Assembly: GCA_946480995.1 (NCBI GenBank)
Contig: CAMLMF010000036.1
Location: forward strand, 1 to 11,939
From: an uncultured Bdellovibrio sp.
GTDB taxonomy: Bacteria; Bdellovibrionota; Bdellovibrionia; Bdellovibrionales; Bdellovibrionaceae
Direction: 5' to 3'
Length of the DNA stretch: 11,939 bases
In this document: in pieces, positions 1 through 6,907 of the stretch
Layout: each line of letters begins with the position of its first letter
How positions within the stretch are numbered: position 1 is the first letter of the stretch
The notes under the pieces: model-generated
What the model was told of the DNA's origin: nothing
Database searches by the model: none
The model's input: only the letters and a program-made list of their open reading frames with translations
Position numbers and translations under genes: made by a program

Positions 1-99
1 AATACTAGGCGCCAAAGTCTCAGTTTCGCTCAAAAAGTCCTAAGCTCCACATTCGCTCCATAGTCCTTCGCTATCCTGAGATCATCAAAAGGTGGTCTT

Positions 100-1719
100 A
101 TGCTTAGAAACACTGTGGTTATTTTTGTTCTTTTGTTTTCAGCAAAAACTTTCGCGCAACAGACAATGTGGGGCACGGGAGCTTACGGCGGCATGCAAGC
201 CTGCCCGTACAATGTTCGCGCCGGCAATGGCGCCGTCAGTGAAGACGATGAAACAAAAGAAATCCAAAGCGAAATCGCCGAGGCCCAAGCTCAGCTGAAA
301 GAAAAAAAAGCAGAAAAGAAAAAGATCAGCCGTGAAACCGAACGCGCCAAAAAAGACATCGCACGCAGTCTTTCAGACGGACACGCTGAATTTATTTTTG
401 AGCACGTCGAAAATTCTCGCCGTTGCCAAGAATATAAAGGCTTTCAGGTCAAAGCCGCGGAATCCGTCGTTCAAGCTCAAGAAGGCCCGAAAAGTATTGC
501 CAACGAAAATCTTGTCGAAGTGCGAGCACCATTTAGCTTAAGTGAATGGGTGCAATATTGTGATCCTAATAAACCGGGAGCCGTCAGCGGTGCTGTGTGT
601 ACGAATCCAAGTTACAAAAAAGGCGATGGTGGGCGCAATGACACCGAGTCGTGCAAAAAAGGCCTGGCTGAATATCGCAAATCTTTTTTTCAGGGACAAA
701 AATTAGATAAAGAAATCGAACAGCTGCAAGAAAGTCTGCAACGAAGCAAAGAAAATCTAAAACAAGCGAAGAAAGATGCCCAAGAAGCGCAGCGCGAACG
801 CCGCCAAGCTGGCACTGAAGGTGACACCTGTATCGAGTGTCAAGCGCGGGGCAATGGTTACACGTATCAAAAGCCACAAACCGACTGGGGATCTTCCCTT
901 GGTAATATCGCCCTCGGTGTAGGGTCTATCGCCATGGGCTACCAGACTAATAAAATGATTGCTGGCTACAATGCCCAAAACGGTTGGGAAACAAATCCTT
1001 ACAGCGCTGTCGGCTATGGCTACGGTTTAGGTGCCTTGGGTACTGGTATTTCACAAATTACGAGCGGAGGCAGTGGTATATACGGCGCGATGAGTGGCGG
1101 TATCGGACAAGGAGCTTTCGGTTGTGCCGGCAATAACGGTGGAAGTATGGGCATGATGGGAGCCTATGGCGGAGCGAATGGTAATGGCATGTGGGGCAAC
1201 CCTTACGCCATGTCAGCAATGGGTAATATGAACATGGGTGGCGGAATTTATAATTCAGGCATGGGCCCTTGGGGCATGAACGGCATGGGTGGAATGAACG
1301 GCATGAATGGCATGGGTGGTTTAAACATGATGGGCGGAATGAACTTAGGAATGAATTCGATGAACCCGTATTCGAGTATGATGAATCCCTATTCGATGAT
1401 GGGCTTAGGCAACAATATGTCGAGCATGGGATCTTATGATCCATCGATGATGCAATCGCAAATGCAGTATCAACAGCAAATGATGCAATTACAAATGCAG
1501 CAATATCAAAATTATTATCAACAACAACAGCAGAAGTATTCGGCTATGTCTTCACTGCAACAAGAAATGGCTGCATTGATGGCAAGAATTCAGCAGGTGC
1601 AATACGGTGGTTCAAGCTACCTAGGAACATCCACTTTGTATGGGACGAACAATGGCATTACACCGTTGCCTGGCAGCAACTTGCTAAATACGACATCCAT
1701 CATTCCGGCAAGTCGATAA
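100..1719 (+). CDS. Secreted coiled-coil protein with Met/Gly/Gln-rich C-terminal half, function unknown
   Basis: I do not recognise this 539-residue protein. The ATG at 100 follows a good ribosome binding site (AAAAGGTGG at 87-95). Residues 1-19 form a signal peptide (basic start, hydrophobic core, likely cleavage after TFA before QQ), so the mature protein is periplasmic or secreted. Residues about 50-90 and 196-236 are Lys/Glu/Gln-rich and predicted coiled coils. They flank a segment containing Cys109, 154, 167 and 185, and a CIEC pair (Cys244/247) follows the second coil; with Cys35 and Cys342 there are eight cysteines, which could form disulfides outside the cytoplasm. From about residue 260 the chain becomes Gly-rich, then Met-rich (31 Met within residues 350-466), then Gln-rich (about 452-500). 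The frame is intact, and it is convergent with the L,D-transpeptidase gene. Function is unknown; structural, adhesive or metal-binding roles are possible only as inference. Confidence 0.85.
   Translation: MLRNTVVIFVLLFSAKTFAQQTMWGTGAYGGMQACPYNVRAGNGAVSEDDETKEIQSEIAEAQAQLKEKKAEKKKISRETERAKKDIARSLSDGHAEFIFEHVENSRRCQEYKGFQVKAAESVVQAQEGPKSIANENLVEVRAPFSLSEWVQYCDPNKPGAVSGAVCTNPSYKKGDGGRNDTESCKKGLAEYRKSFFQGQKLDKEIEQLQESLQRSKENLKQAKKDAQEAQRERRQAGTEGDTCIECQARGNGYTYQKPQTDWGSSLGNIALGVGSIAMGYQTNKMIAGYNAQNGWETNPYSAVGYGYGLGALGTGISQITSGGSGIYGAMSGGIGQGAFGCAGNNGGSMGMMGAYGGANGNGMWGNPYAMSAMGNMNMGGGIYNSGMGPWGMNGMGGMNGMNGMGGLNMMGGMNLGMNSMNPYSSMMNPYSMMGLGNNMSSMGSYDPSMMQSQMQYQQQMMQLQMQQYQNYYQQQQQKYSAMSSLQQEMAALMARIQQVQYGGSSYLGTSTLYGTNNGITPLPGSNLLNTTSIIPASR
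1273..1320 (+). repeat. Short coding repeat GMNGMGG in the Met/Gly-rich region
   Basis: Two 21-base copies at 1273-1293 and 1300-1320 encode GMNGMGG twice, separated by the codons for Met-Asn. The copies differ at two bases, both third codon positions, so the peptide is kept while the DNA has drifted. This is the densest part of a wider low-complexity tract with looser Gly-Met-Asn repeats. Confidence 0.75.
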
Positions 1720-1755
1720 AAGAGACTTTGGATCTTGAAAACTTCCTCGCGAGAA

Positions 1756-1787
1756 AAAATGATAGTATCAAATGATACTATCATTTT
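1756..1787. terminator. Bidirectional hairpin terminator between convergent genes
   Basis: A perfect 14-base inverted repeat (left arm 1756-1769, loop AAAT at 1770-1773, right arm 1774-1787) lies between two genes that converge, ending at 1719 and 1811. The arms begin and end with A-runs and T-runs, so the RNA from either strand would be a stem followed by U residues. The stem is AT-rich apart from a few G-C pairs. An outer CTCG/CGAG pairing (1746-1749 with 1797-1800) could lengthen it. Confidence 0.8.
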
Positions 1788-1810
1788 CTAAAATCTCGAG
1801 CGCAAAGCCT

Positions 1811-3337
1811 CTACCAGACGCCTTGATCGATTAAGCGTTTGCCTTGTTGGTACGAGTCTTCGGTAAAACGGATGATTCCGCTGGCATCATAATGCGAAGT
1901 TAAAAATGCCATATACACCGGCACAGGTTGCTTCAAGTTGATCGGTGTGTCCTTGTTTAAAACTTCTCCGGGTTTGGCCACCGTTTGTTCAATCACTTCG
2001 CGGGTCCACTGCGTGCCCCGCAAAAGATATTCGGCTAAGTCTAAGGGCCTTTCAACACGCACGCAGCCTGAACTAATTAAACGATCCGGTTCTGCGAACA
2101 GTTCACGCTGGTTGGTATCGTGCAGGTAAATCGCAAAAGAATTCGTCAGCATGAATTTGAAAATACCCAGGGCATTACCGGTGTGCGGCTTTTGGCGAAT
2201 GTAAAAGTCAGCATCGTGTTTTGCATCTAAGCGCTGCCAATCTATACTGGATGGACTGATTCTGCGCGTGAAGTCCTTGTTCCAAACTTCATAGTTGTGC
2301 GAATCGAAATAATAATCAATTTCCCACGGCGCAAGTTTGCGAATGTCCTCGACCTTGTCTTCACGGAAAATCGTCGGTGGCACAACCCAGAACGGATTCA
2401 GAATTACTTGCACGACTTTATCTTTTAACATGGGTGAAGGTCGGGTGGTTCGACCATTGATCGTGCGAAAGCTCATGGTTTTTGCCCCAGGGGTCACGCG
2501 ATCAATCATATTGAAATAGCTCATGGCTAAATTCACAAAAATAAAACGATCCTCGAAAACTTGCGGGAACCATCTTAGTTTTTCCATATCCAAACGCACC
2601 TGGCGCAACCGCTCTTGGCAACTTGTATTTAAGTACAACCACGTCCGGCCCCCAGGGGAAATCACACCATCCGGAGTTTTACGCATCAACCACTGAATAT
2701 CCTTCACCGCTGCCAAAGTCGCCGCATCAAACGTATCATCGACCGTCACCTTGTAACCAAATTGCTGCAGGCGCGTTTTGATCGCCGTCACTTGAGGATT
2801 TTTTGTGCCCATTTTCAATTCAGATTTCAGTGCCGGCAAAACGGGCCATTCATTATTCGCGCAAAAAGCCGAAATTTTCTGCAATGATTCCTTTAACGAA
2901 ATATACGGAGCGTGCAGCGGCGCCAACTGTTCAAGCAGCGGCCACGCTTTATAAGCTTGTGCCAGCGCCAAAGTTCTTAACTGGGCGGGAGTCAAAAATT
3001 CTTTGCGAAGCAAACGTACATCCTTGCCCATTGTCGCCGGATCCACCGTGCCGATTGAAATGTCTTTTAATAACCGCAAGTAATTTTGATTAGCCAGGTC
3101 GCGCAGATACACCCCACCAACACTGTTTTGTCCTGTTTGGTAAGCGGTTTCCATCGCGGTTGTCCAATATCCCAAGGGATTTAAACCATGTGAACCAACA
3201 CCAGACATTGCGTGACGCATGTCTTGTAAATTCAGCTCATTAATAATCGCCAGATATTCAGCTGTTTTTGATTGGGCATTGCCCCAGAAAGAAAAAGACA
3301 ATATCAGACACGACAAAGTGATACGAATGACTTTCAT
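1811..3337 (-). CDS. Exported L,D-transpeptidase, YcbB/LdtD type
   Basis: This 508-residue protein is a peptidoglycan L,D-transpeptidase, the class that makes 3-3 (meso-DAP to meso-DAP) crosslinks or exchanges terminal residues in the periplasm. Residues 1-21 are a signal peptide (likely cut after GNA). Residues about 177-236 match a PG_binding_1 domain. The YkuD catalytic domain covers about 264-440 with His406 in the YLHDT motif and the nucleophile Cys425 in SSGCVRV. The SSGC form, the preceding VILNPFWVVP segment and the LSSGCVRV-like context match E. coli YcbB/LdtD rather than the smaller ErfK/YbiS enzymes, which have SHGC. The start is supported by a strong GGAGGG site at 3341-3346. It has its own upstream gap and appears monocistronic. 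Predatory Bdellovibrio carries many such enzymes that remodel self or prey wall; which wall this one acts on cannot be read from sequence. Confidence 0.92.
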   Translation of the reverse strand: MKVIRITLSCLILSFSFWGNAQSKTAEYLAIINELNLQDMRHAMSGVGSHGLNPLGYWTTAMETAYQTGQNSVGGVYLRDLANQNYLRLLKDISIGTVDPATMGKDVRLLRKEFLTPAQLRTLALAQAYKAWPLLEQLAPLHAPYISLKESLQKISAFCANNEWPVLPALKSELKMGTKNPQVTAIKTRLQQFGYKVTVDDTFDAATLAAVKDIQWLMRKTPDGVISPGGRTWLYLNTSCQERLRQVRLDMEKLRWFPQVFEDRFIFVNLAMSYFNMIDRVTPGAKTMSFRTINGRTTRPSPMLKDKVVQVILNPFWVVPPTIFREDKVEDIRKLAPWEIDYYFDSHNYEVWNKDFTRRISPSSIDWQRLDAKHDADFYIRQKPHTGNALGIFKFMLTNSFAIYLHDTNQRELFAEPDRLISSGCVRVERPLDLAEYLLRGTQWTREVIEQTVAKPGEVLNKDTPINLKQPVPVYMAFLTSHYDASGIIRFTEDSYQQGKRLIDQGVW

Positions 3338-3382
3338 AATCCCTCCAAAGGCAGCCGTCTAATAAGCAAATAGTCCGTGGAA

Positions 3383-3412
3383 TTTAGATTTTTGAAAAGC
3401 CTTCTATCGCAA
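3383..3412 (-). promoter_or_regulatory. Candidate promoter for the L,D-transpeptidase gene
   Basis: On the minus strand TTGCGA (3407-3412) is followed after 18 bases by TCTAAA (3383-3388). Each matches four of six consensus positions for a housekeeping sigma factor. The position would give a leader of roughly 35-40 bases ending in the GGAGGG ribosome binding site. The match is modest, so this is a suggestion. Confidence 0.3.
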
Positions 3413-3471
3413 TCGACCAGATTCTTTCGAAAAGAAAATATTCATCCTGTGAAAAGGCACAGAATACAGAT

Positions 3472-3486
3472 CCCTCGGGTCGAGGG
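3472..3486. other. GC-rich hairpin in the gltA-ldt gap
   Basis: CCCTCG and CGAGGG form a perfect 6-base stem with a GGT loop. It lies beyond the citrate synthase terminator and upstream of the candidate ldt promoter. There is no T-tract on either side, so it is not a classical terminator. It may be a processing or operator element; its role is unknown. Confidence 0.4.
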
Positions 3487-3509
3487 CCAAAGCCCCAATG
3501 ATAAATAAA

Positions 3510-3537
3510 AAAAAGGAGACCTTTCGGTCTCCTTTTT
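3510..3537 (-). terminator. Intrinsic terminator of citrate synthase
   Basis: A perfect 12-base inverted repeat (3510-3521 and 3526-3537, loop of four bases) contains the GC core GGAGACC/GGTCTCC. Read on the minus strand, the stem is followed by a long T-rich tract (complement of the A-run at 3501-3514), as expected for Rho-independent termination. It sits 25 bases beyond the citrate synthase stop codon. Confidence 0.92.
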
Positions 3538-3562
3538 CAAAAGAATATTTTAATTTATTAAA

Positions 3563-4684
3563 TTACTTTTTAAGGCCTTCTTTACCAGCCCATTTTCCGC
3601 GTGGACGATAGATACGGTTGTTCGCGTATTGTTCAAAGGCATGGGCGCACCAGCCAGAGATACGAGAAGCCGCAAAGATCGGCGTGAATAGATCTGTTGG
3701 AATTCCCATAGAGAAATACACAGTCGCAGAATAGAAATCCACATTCGGCATCAAGCCTTTTTCTTTGTACATAGTATCGTCGATCAAAGTCGACATTTCG
3801 TACATGTGGTGCATTCCTGCATCTTTAGTCAATTTATCAGACATGCCACGCAAGATACGAGCACGTGGGTCACCGTTTTTGTAAACGCGGTGGCCGATAC
3901 CCATAACTTTTTCTTTGGCTTGCAAAGCGTCTTTAACGAATTGCTGAGCTTTGTCCATGTTACCAATTTTTTGCAACATCAAGATCACTTGCTCATTCGC
4001 ACCACCGTGCAAAGGTCCTTTAAGAGCACCAATCGCAGATACGATGGCAGAGTGCAAATCAGACAATGAAGAAGCCGTTACGCGAGTTGCGAATGCAGAG
4101 CAGTTCAACTCATGGTCCGCGTGCAAGATCAAGCAAGTGTCCATTACTTTTACGTGTTCAGCATTTGGCTCTTTGCCGCCACCAAGCATGTACATCATGT
4201 TCCAAGCCATCGACTTGTCAGTTTTTGGAGTTACAGGCTCTTTGCCTTTGCGAATTGCATCGAATGCACAAAGAAGAGTTCCCATTTTCGCCGTCAAACG
4301 AACTGATTTTCTTAGGTTCGCTTCTGGAGAGTTATCATTTGCATCAGCATCCCAATGCGCCATCAAAGAAACCGCCGTACGCAACCAGCCCATTGGGTGA
4401 ACGTTGGTTGGGATTGCTTTAAGAACTTTGATGAATTCTGGGCTTAGTGGCATTTCGTTGTGAAGCTCTTTCGAGAATGCTGCTAACTCAGATGCACTTG
4501 GCATTTTGTCGTTCCACAAAAGATAAGTAACTTCTTCGAAAGTGGAATTTGCCGCTAGATCATCAATTGTGTATCCACGGAAATTTAAAGAATCGCCTAC
4601 GATAAAAGAAATTTTTGTCGTACAAGCTACAACGCCCTCAAGACCCTTATCCAAGGCGCCTTCATAGATATTTACTTCGGCCAT
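3563..4684 (-). CDS. gltA: Citrate synthase, short form
   Basis: This 373-residue enzyme condenses acetyl-CoA and oxaloacetate to citrate, the entry step of the TCA cycle in the cytoplasm. It has the compact length of Gram-positive and archaeal type citrate synthases. The family's catalytic residues are visible: His226 in GPLHGGANEQV, His265 in GIGHRVYKNGDPRA and Asp316 in VDFYSA; Arg341 (RISGW) and Arg360 or Arg362 (RPRGKW) fit the substrate-binding arginines. His188 and His191 lie in the conserved HADHELN segment. The ATG is preceded by an AAAGGA site about nine bases upstream. The gene follows the five-gene run on the same strand after a gap of 117 bases, and ends at a strong terminator, so it probably has its own promoter. 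2-Methylcitrate synthase (PrpC) belongs to the same family and is the main alternative, but no propionate genes lie nearby. Confidence 0.93.
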   Translation of the reverse strand: MAEVNIYEGALDKGLEGVVACTTKISFIVGDSLNFRGYTIDDLAANSTFEEVTYLLWNDKMPSASELAAFSKELHNEMPLSPEFIKVLKAIPTNVHPMGWLRTAVSLMAHWDADANDNSPEANLRKSVRLTAKMGTLLCAFDAIRKGKEPVTPKTDKSMAWNMMYMLGGGKEPNAEHVKVMDTCLILHADHELNCSAFATRVTASSLSDLHSAIVSAIGALKGPLHGGANEQVILMLQKIGNMDKAQQFVKDALQAKEKVMGIGHRVYKNGDPRARILRGMSDKLTKDAGMHHMYEMSTLIDDTMYKEKGLMPNVDFYSATVYFSMGIPTDLFTPIFAASRISGWCAHAFEQYANNRIYRPRGKWAGKEGLKK

Positions 4685-4715
4685 ATTAGTATCCTTTCAT
4701 GACTATCAAATTAAC

Positions 4716-4746
4716 ATTCTACTCATAACAAAATTCTAAAGTACAA
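4716..4746 (-). promoter_or_regulatory. Candidate promoter for citrate synthase
   Basis: On the minus strand TAGAAT (4716-4721) matches five of six -10 consensus positions and would place the transcript start about 25 bases before the ATG. The best upstream element is TTGTAC (4741-4746) at a wide 19-base spacing, so the -35 is weak. A second TAGAAT copy lies at 4733-4738. Confidence 0.3.
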
Positions 4747-4801
4747 GTCACCTTCATTCCCCACTTAAGCCGCAACACAACTGAGAAAATGAGATGAAGT
4801 C

Positions 4802-5692
4802 CTAATTCTTAGCAAGCTTGATGACTCGATCCTTCACTTCCGTGACGATCAAAGTCTGATCACGCAAAGGTTCTGCCTTCCCGGTGTATTTTTCGTTGGC
4901 GAAAAGGATCTCGTTGCGCAATTCATGCACACCCTGCTTCGGAGCTTTCATGATAGCCTCCGACAAGCCGTGTCCACCCCAGTTCACGCCCAAAGAATTC
5001 TGCGACAACTTAATTCCCTCCGTGGACAAAATCACACGGTCGCGGGGGTTTAGCTGCAGAGTCCGACTTTGAGGCTCTGTGTTAAAGTCTTTACTCAAGG
5101 CCTGTCCCGTTGGCATCAGCTCTTGCAAGCCTTCTTGTCCATAGACTTGTAAAAACCCATCAATCGATCCTACAGAACAATATTGAATTTCATAACTGCG
5201 GCGATCGACAACGCCATAAAACAAACTGGCTTTATCATCATTTTGAATATGCGGGATTACTTCTTTCGCCAACAAGGCCACGACTTTGTGCGCCTCTAAA
5301 CCGCGACGCGCTTCCATCTGCGAAGAGATTTTAATAATCACCGATAGCAACAATGAAGATAAAGAGTAACCGCTGGCGCTGGAAATCAAGATCCCGAACT
5401 TCAGCTTGTCTTCGTGTTCGAAGATATCAAAGTAATCACCGCCAAAGCGCGTGCCCGCTAAAAACTTGGTACTAAAATCAAAACCCTGCACATTGGGAAG
5501 TTCTGTCGGCGACAAAAGTTTTTGCAAACTTTGCGCAAGTTTTAATTCTTGGCCGACTTGATGAATTAGTTTTTCCAATGCAGCGTTCGCCTTCGTTAAT
5601 TCCAAACGATAGCGATGCAGCTCTGCTTCTTTGACTGCGAGTTCATGTTCAAGTTCGGAAACGCGTTCCTTTAATTCACTCTCATTAGACAT
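4802..5692 (-). CDS. SpoIIE/RsbU-like PP2C-fold protein, probably catalytically inactive
   Basis: This 296-residue cytoplasmic protein starts with a coiled coil (about 4-55) followed by a SpoIIE/RsbU-type PP2C phosphatase fold (about 55-287). Family landmarks can be aligned: the AQSLQKLLSP entry, GGDYFD (84-89), the segment normally reading DVSGHG, the segment normally reading TDG, and the final DDxT. Active members dephosphorylate anti-anti-sigma factors in partner-switching pathways. Here only Asp86 of the usual metal ligands is kept: the DVSGHG aspartate is Ser105 (SASGYS), the TDG aspartate is Glu225 (TEG), and the first Asp of DDxT is Arg277 (RDQT). This points to a pseudophosphatase or to altered metal use. 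No strong ribosome binding site is visible before the ATG. The gap to the upstream membrane-protein gene is 42 bases, so it is likely co-transcribed. No kinase or STAS protein is adjacent. Confidence 0.8.
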   Translation of the reverse strand: MSNESELKERVSELEHELAVKEAELHRYRLELTKANAALEKLIHQVGQELKLAQSLQKLLSPTELPNVQGFDFSTKFLAGTRFGGDYFDIFEHEDKLKFGILISSASGYSLSSLLLSVIIKISSQMEARRGLEAHKVVALLAKEVIPHIQNDDKASLFYGVVDRRSYEIQYCSVGSIDGFLQVYGQEGLQELMPTGQALSKDFNTEPQSRTLQLNPRDRVILSTEGIKLSQNSLGVNWGGHGLSEAIMKAPKQGVHELRNEILFANEKYTGKAEPLRDQTLIVTEVKDRVIKLAKN

Positions 5693-5734
5693 GCCAAATT
5701 ATTGTAGAGGCGTCCGTTCAGAGTGTCACGAGTT

Positions 5735-6907
5735 TCAACCCTTTAGGCTTTGGTCGAGGACACTGAGTTGTTCTTCTTCAGCGCGAAGGCGCTCTTGAAT
5801 GGGCCCCGGCACCTGACCAATTTGCAAAGTTCCGAGTCCCTGCAGGTGATAGCGAATTTCGCCCAGACGTTTGTGAACTTTCGTCTGTCCCCAAAGTATC
5901 GCCGCCTCTGACAGCAGACCGTAATCTTTCCACGCGGGATTGATATAACGGGGATCTTGCAACTCATCCACCTTCACTTGGCTGCCGAAATGCCCCCAAG
6001 CCATTTGCGCCACACATTGGAAAAACAAAATGACTGCGAACAGGAACATAAACTGCAAAGTTTTGTCCTGGAAAGAACTTAAATCGACCGAAAAGCCCAG
6101 ATCAAAAACACTGCGCGCTTCACCGGCCACAAAAAAACCAATAAGCACACCCACACAAGAAGCCAAAGAAAACTGCCAACCCACACGACGGCAATCTTGG
6201 TTTAAACTGCGACTGCGCCACCAGAACAACAACATGCGCCCCATACGTTCTCCGGCCACTAAGGCCAAAGCCCCATTAAAGGAAATCATGCTTGTGACCA
6301 ATAGACCCAAAGCCAAAACTACGGACCAAAACTCCACTTGGATCACAAGGCTCAGCAAAACACTGACGCCTAAAATAGTTAAGACCGCGCCAAAGCGCCC
6401 GTCTGCCAAAGCAAAAGCCAATTCACTTTGTCCTAAAAGAGTTTGTAAGACGCTAGATCTTTGCAGCAGCATTTCGCCACCCAACAAAAAAAGACCCGTG
6501 CCGAAAATCCATTTAAGAACTATTTCTGCACGTGGAGCTTTCCACACCCCGACATAAGCGATGGCACAAATTCCTAAGATGAAAAAACCGTTCAAATTTA
6601 AGAACAGCAATCCCAAGATCAACATCCACCAAGCACCCAAAGTACTTAAGCTCATGATCAAAATACTTGAACGCAAATTCAGGACGCGCAGATTGTACAA
6701 AGCCATGGCCGAATACAACGACCTTTGCGGGGACGCCTCTAAAAGCACAACATCCAAGGCACTGGTTAGCATTTTGATAAAAGAGGACTCAAAACCTTTT
6801 TCATAGAAATTTTTCTGCAGATTTACGAACAGTTTTGAAATTTGTTTTTGTGACTCTAACAAACCGAAAAGGATAATAACAAAACTACCCAACCACATAA
6901 GTATCAT
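5735..6907 (-). CDS. Multi-pass membrane protein, divergent Na/Pi-cotransporter-like with PhoU-like tail
   Basis: The open frame reaches back to 6985, but I place the start at the ATG at 6907 (MILMWLGSF): it has a GAGGGAAAGG site nine bases upstream, starts directly with a membrane helix, and shortens the overlap with rsmJ to 23 bases. The 390-residue product has about seven to eight hydrophobic segments (3-17, 80-120 as two, 130-147, 172-190, 195-216, 246-262, 284-304). It resembles the Na/Pi cotransporter family (PF02690) in the GTGLFLLGGEMLL segment and in two half-repeats, but the QSSS signatures are replaced by EASP (57-60) and QVEF (190-193). The soluble tail 310-390 contains DPRYINP...SEAAILWGQ, which follows the pattern at the start of PhoU-like domains in bacterial family members. 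Phosphate transport is therefore doubtful. The family call is inference; the membrane topology is firm. Confidence 0.6.
   Translation of the reverse strand: MILMWLGSFVIILFGLLESQKQISKLFVNLQKNFYEKGFESSFIKMLTSALDVVLLEASPQRSLYSAMALYNLRVLNLRSSILIMSLSTLGAWWMLILGLLFLNLNGFFILGICAIAYVGVWKAPRAEIVLKWIFGTGLFLLGGEMLLQRSSVLQTLLGQSELAFALADGRFGAVLTILGVSVLLSLVIQVEFWSVVLALGLLVTSMISFNGALALVAGERMGRMLLFWWRSRSLNQDCRRVGWQFSLASCVGVLIGFFVAGEARSVFDLGFSVDLSSFQDKTLQFMFLFAVILFFQCVAQMAWGHFGSQVKVDELQDPRYINPAWKDYGLLSEAAILWGQTKVHKRLGEIRYHLQGLGTLQIGQVPGPIQERLRAEEEQLSVLDQSLKG

Noticed and set aside
2..43. Open frame at the left edge ending at TAA (41-43), possible C-terminus of an upstream gene
   Set aside because: Only 13 codons are visible and another frame is equally open to 61, so there is no way to support a real gene end.
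1273..1320. Could the regular repeats be a CRISPR or mobile-element repeat?
   Set aside because: They are in frame, encode a Gly-Met-Asn peptide repeat, vary at third positions and lack spacers.
1058..1444. 128-residue minus-strand frame rich in Ser, Cys and His
   Set aside because: It is the antisense of the Gly/Met-rich tract; the composition follows from the repeats on the other strand.
3951..4400. 149-residue plus-strand frame across citrate synthase
   Set aside because: It is fully antisense to the highly conserved gltA gene and has no domain or ribosome binding site.
6030..6557. 175-residue plus-strand frame rich in Lys and Pro
   Set aside because: It lies antisense to the membrane-protein gene, and the Lys/Thr/Pro composition is what antisense of hydrophobic codons produces.
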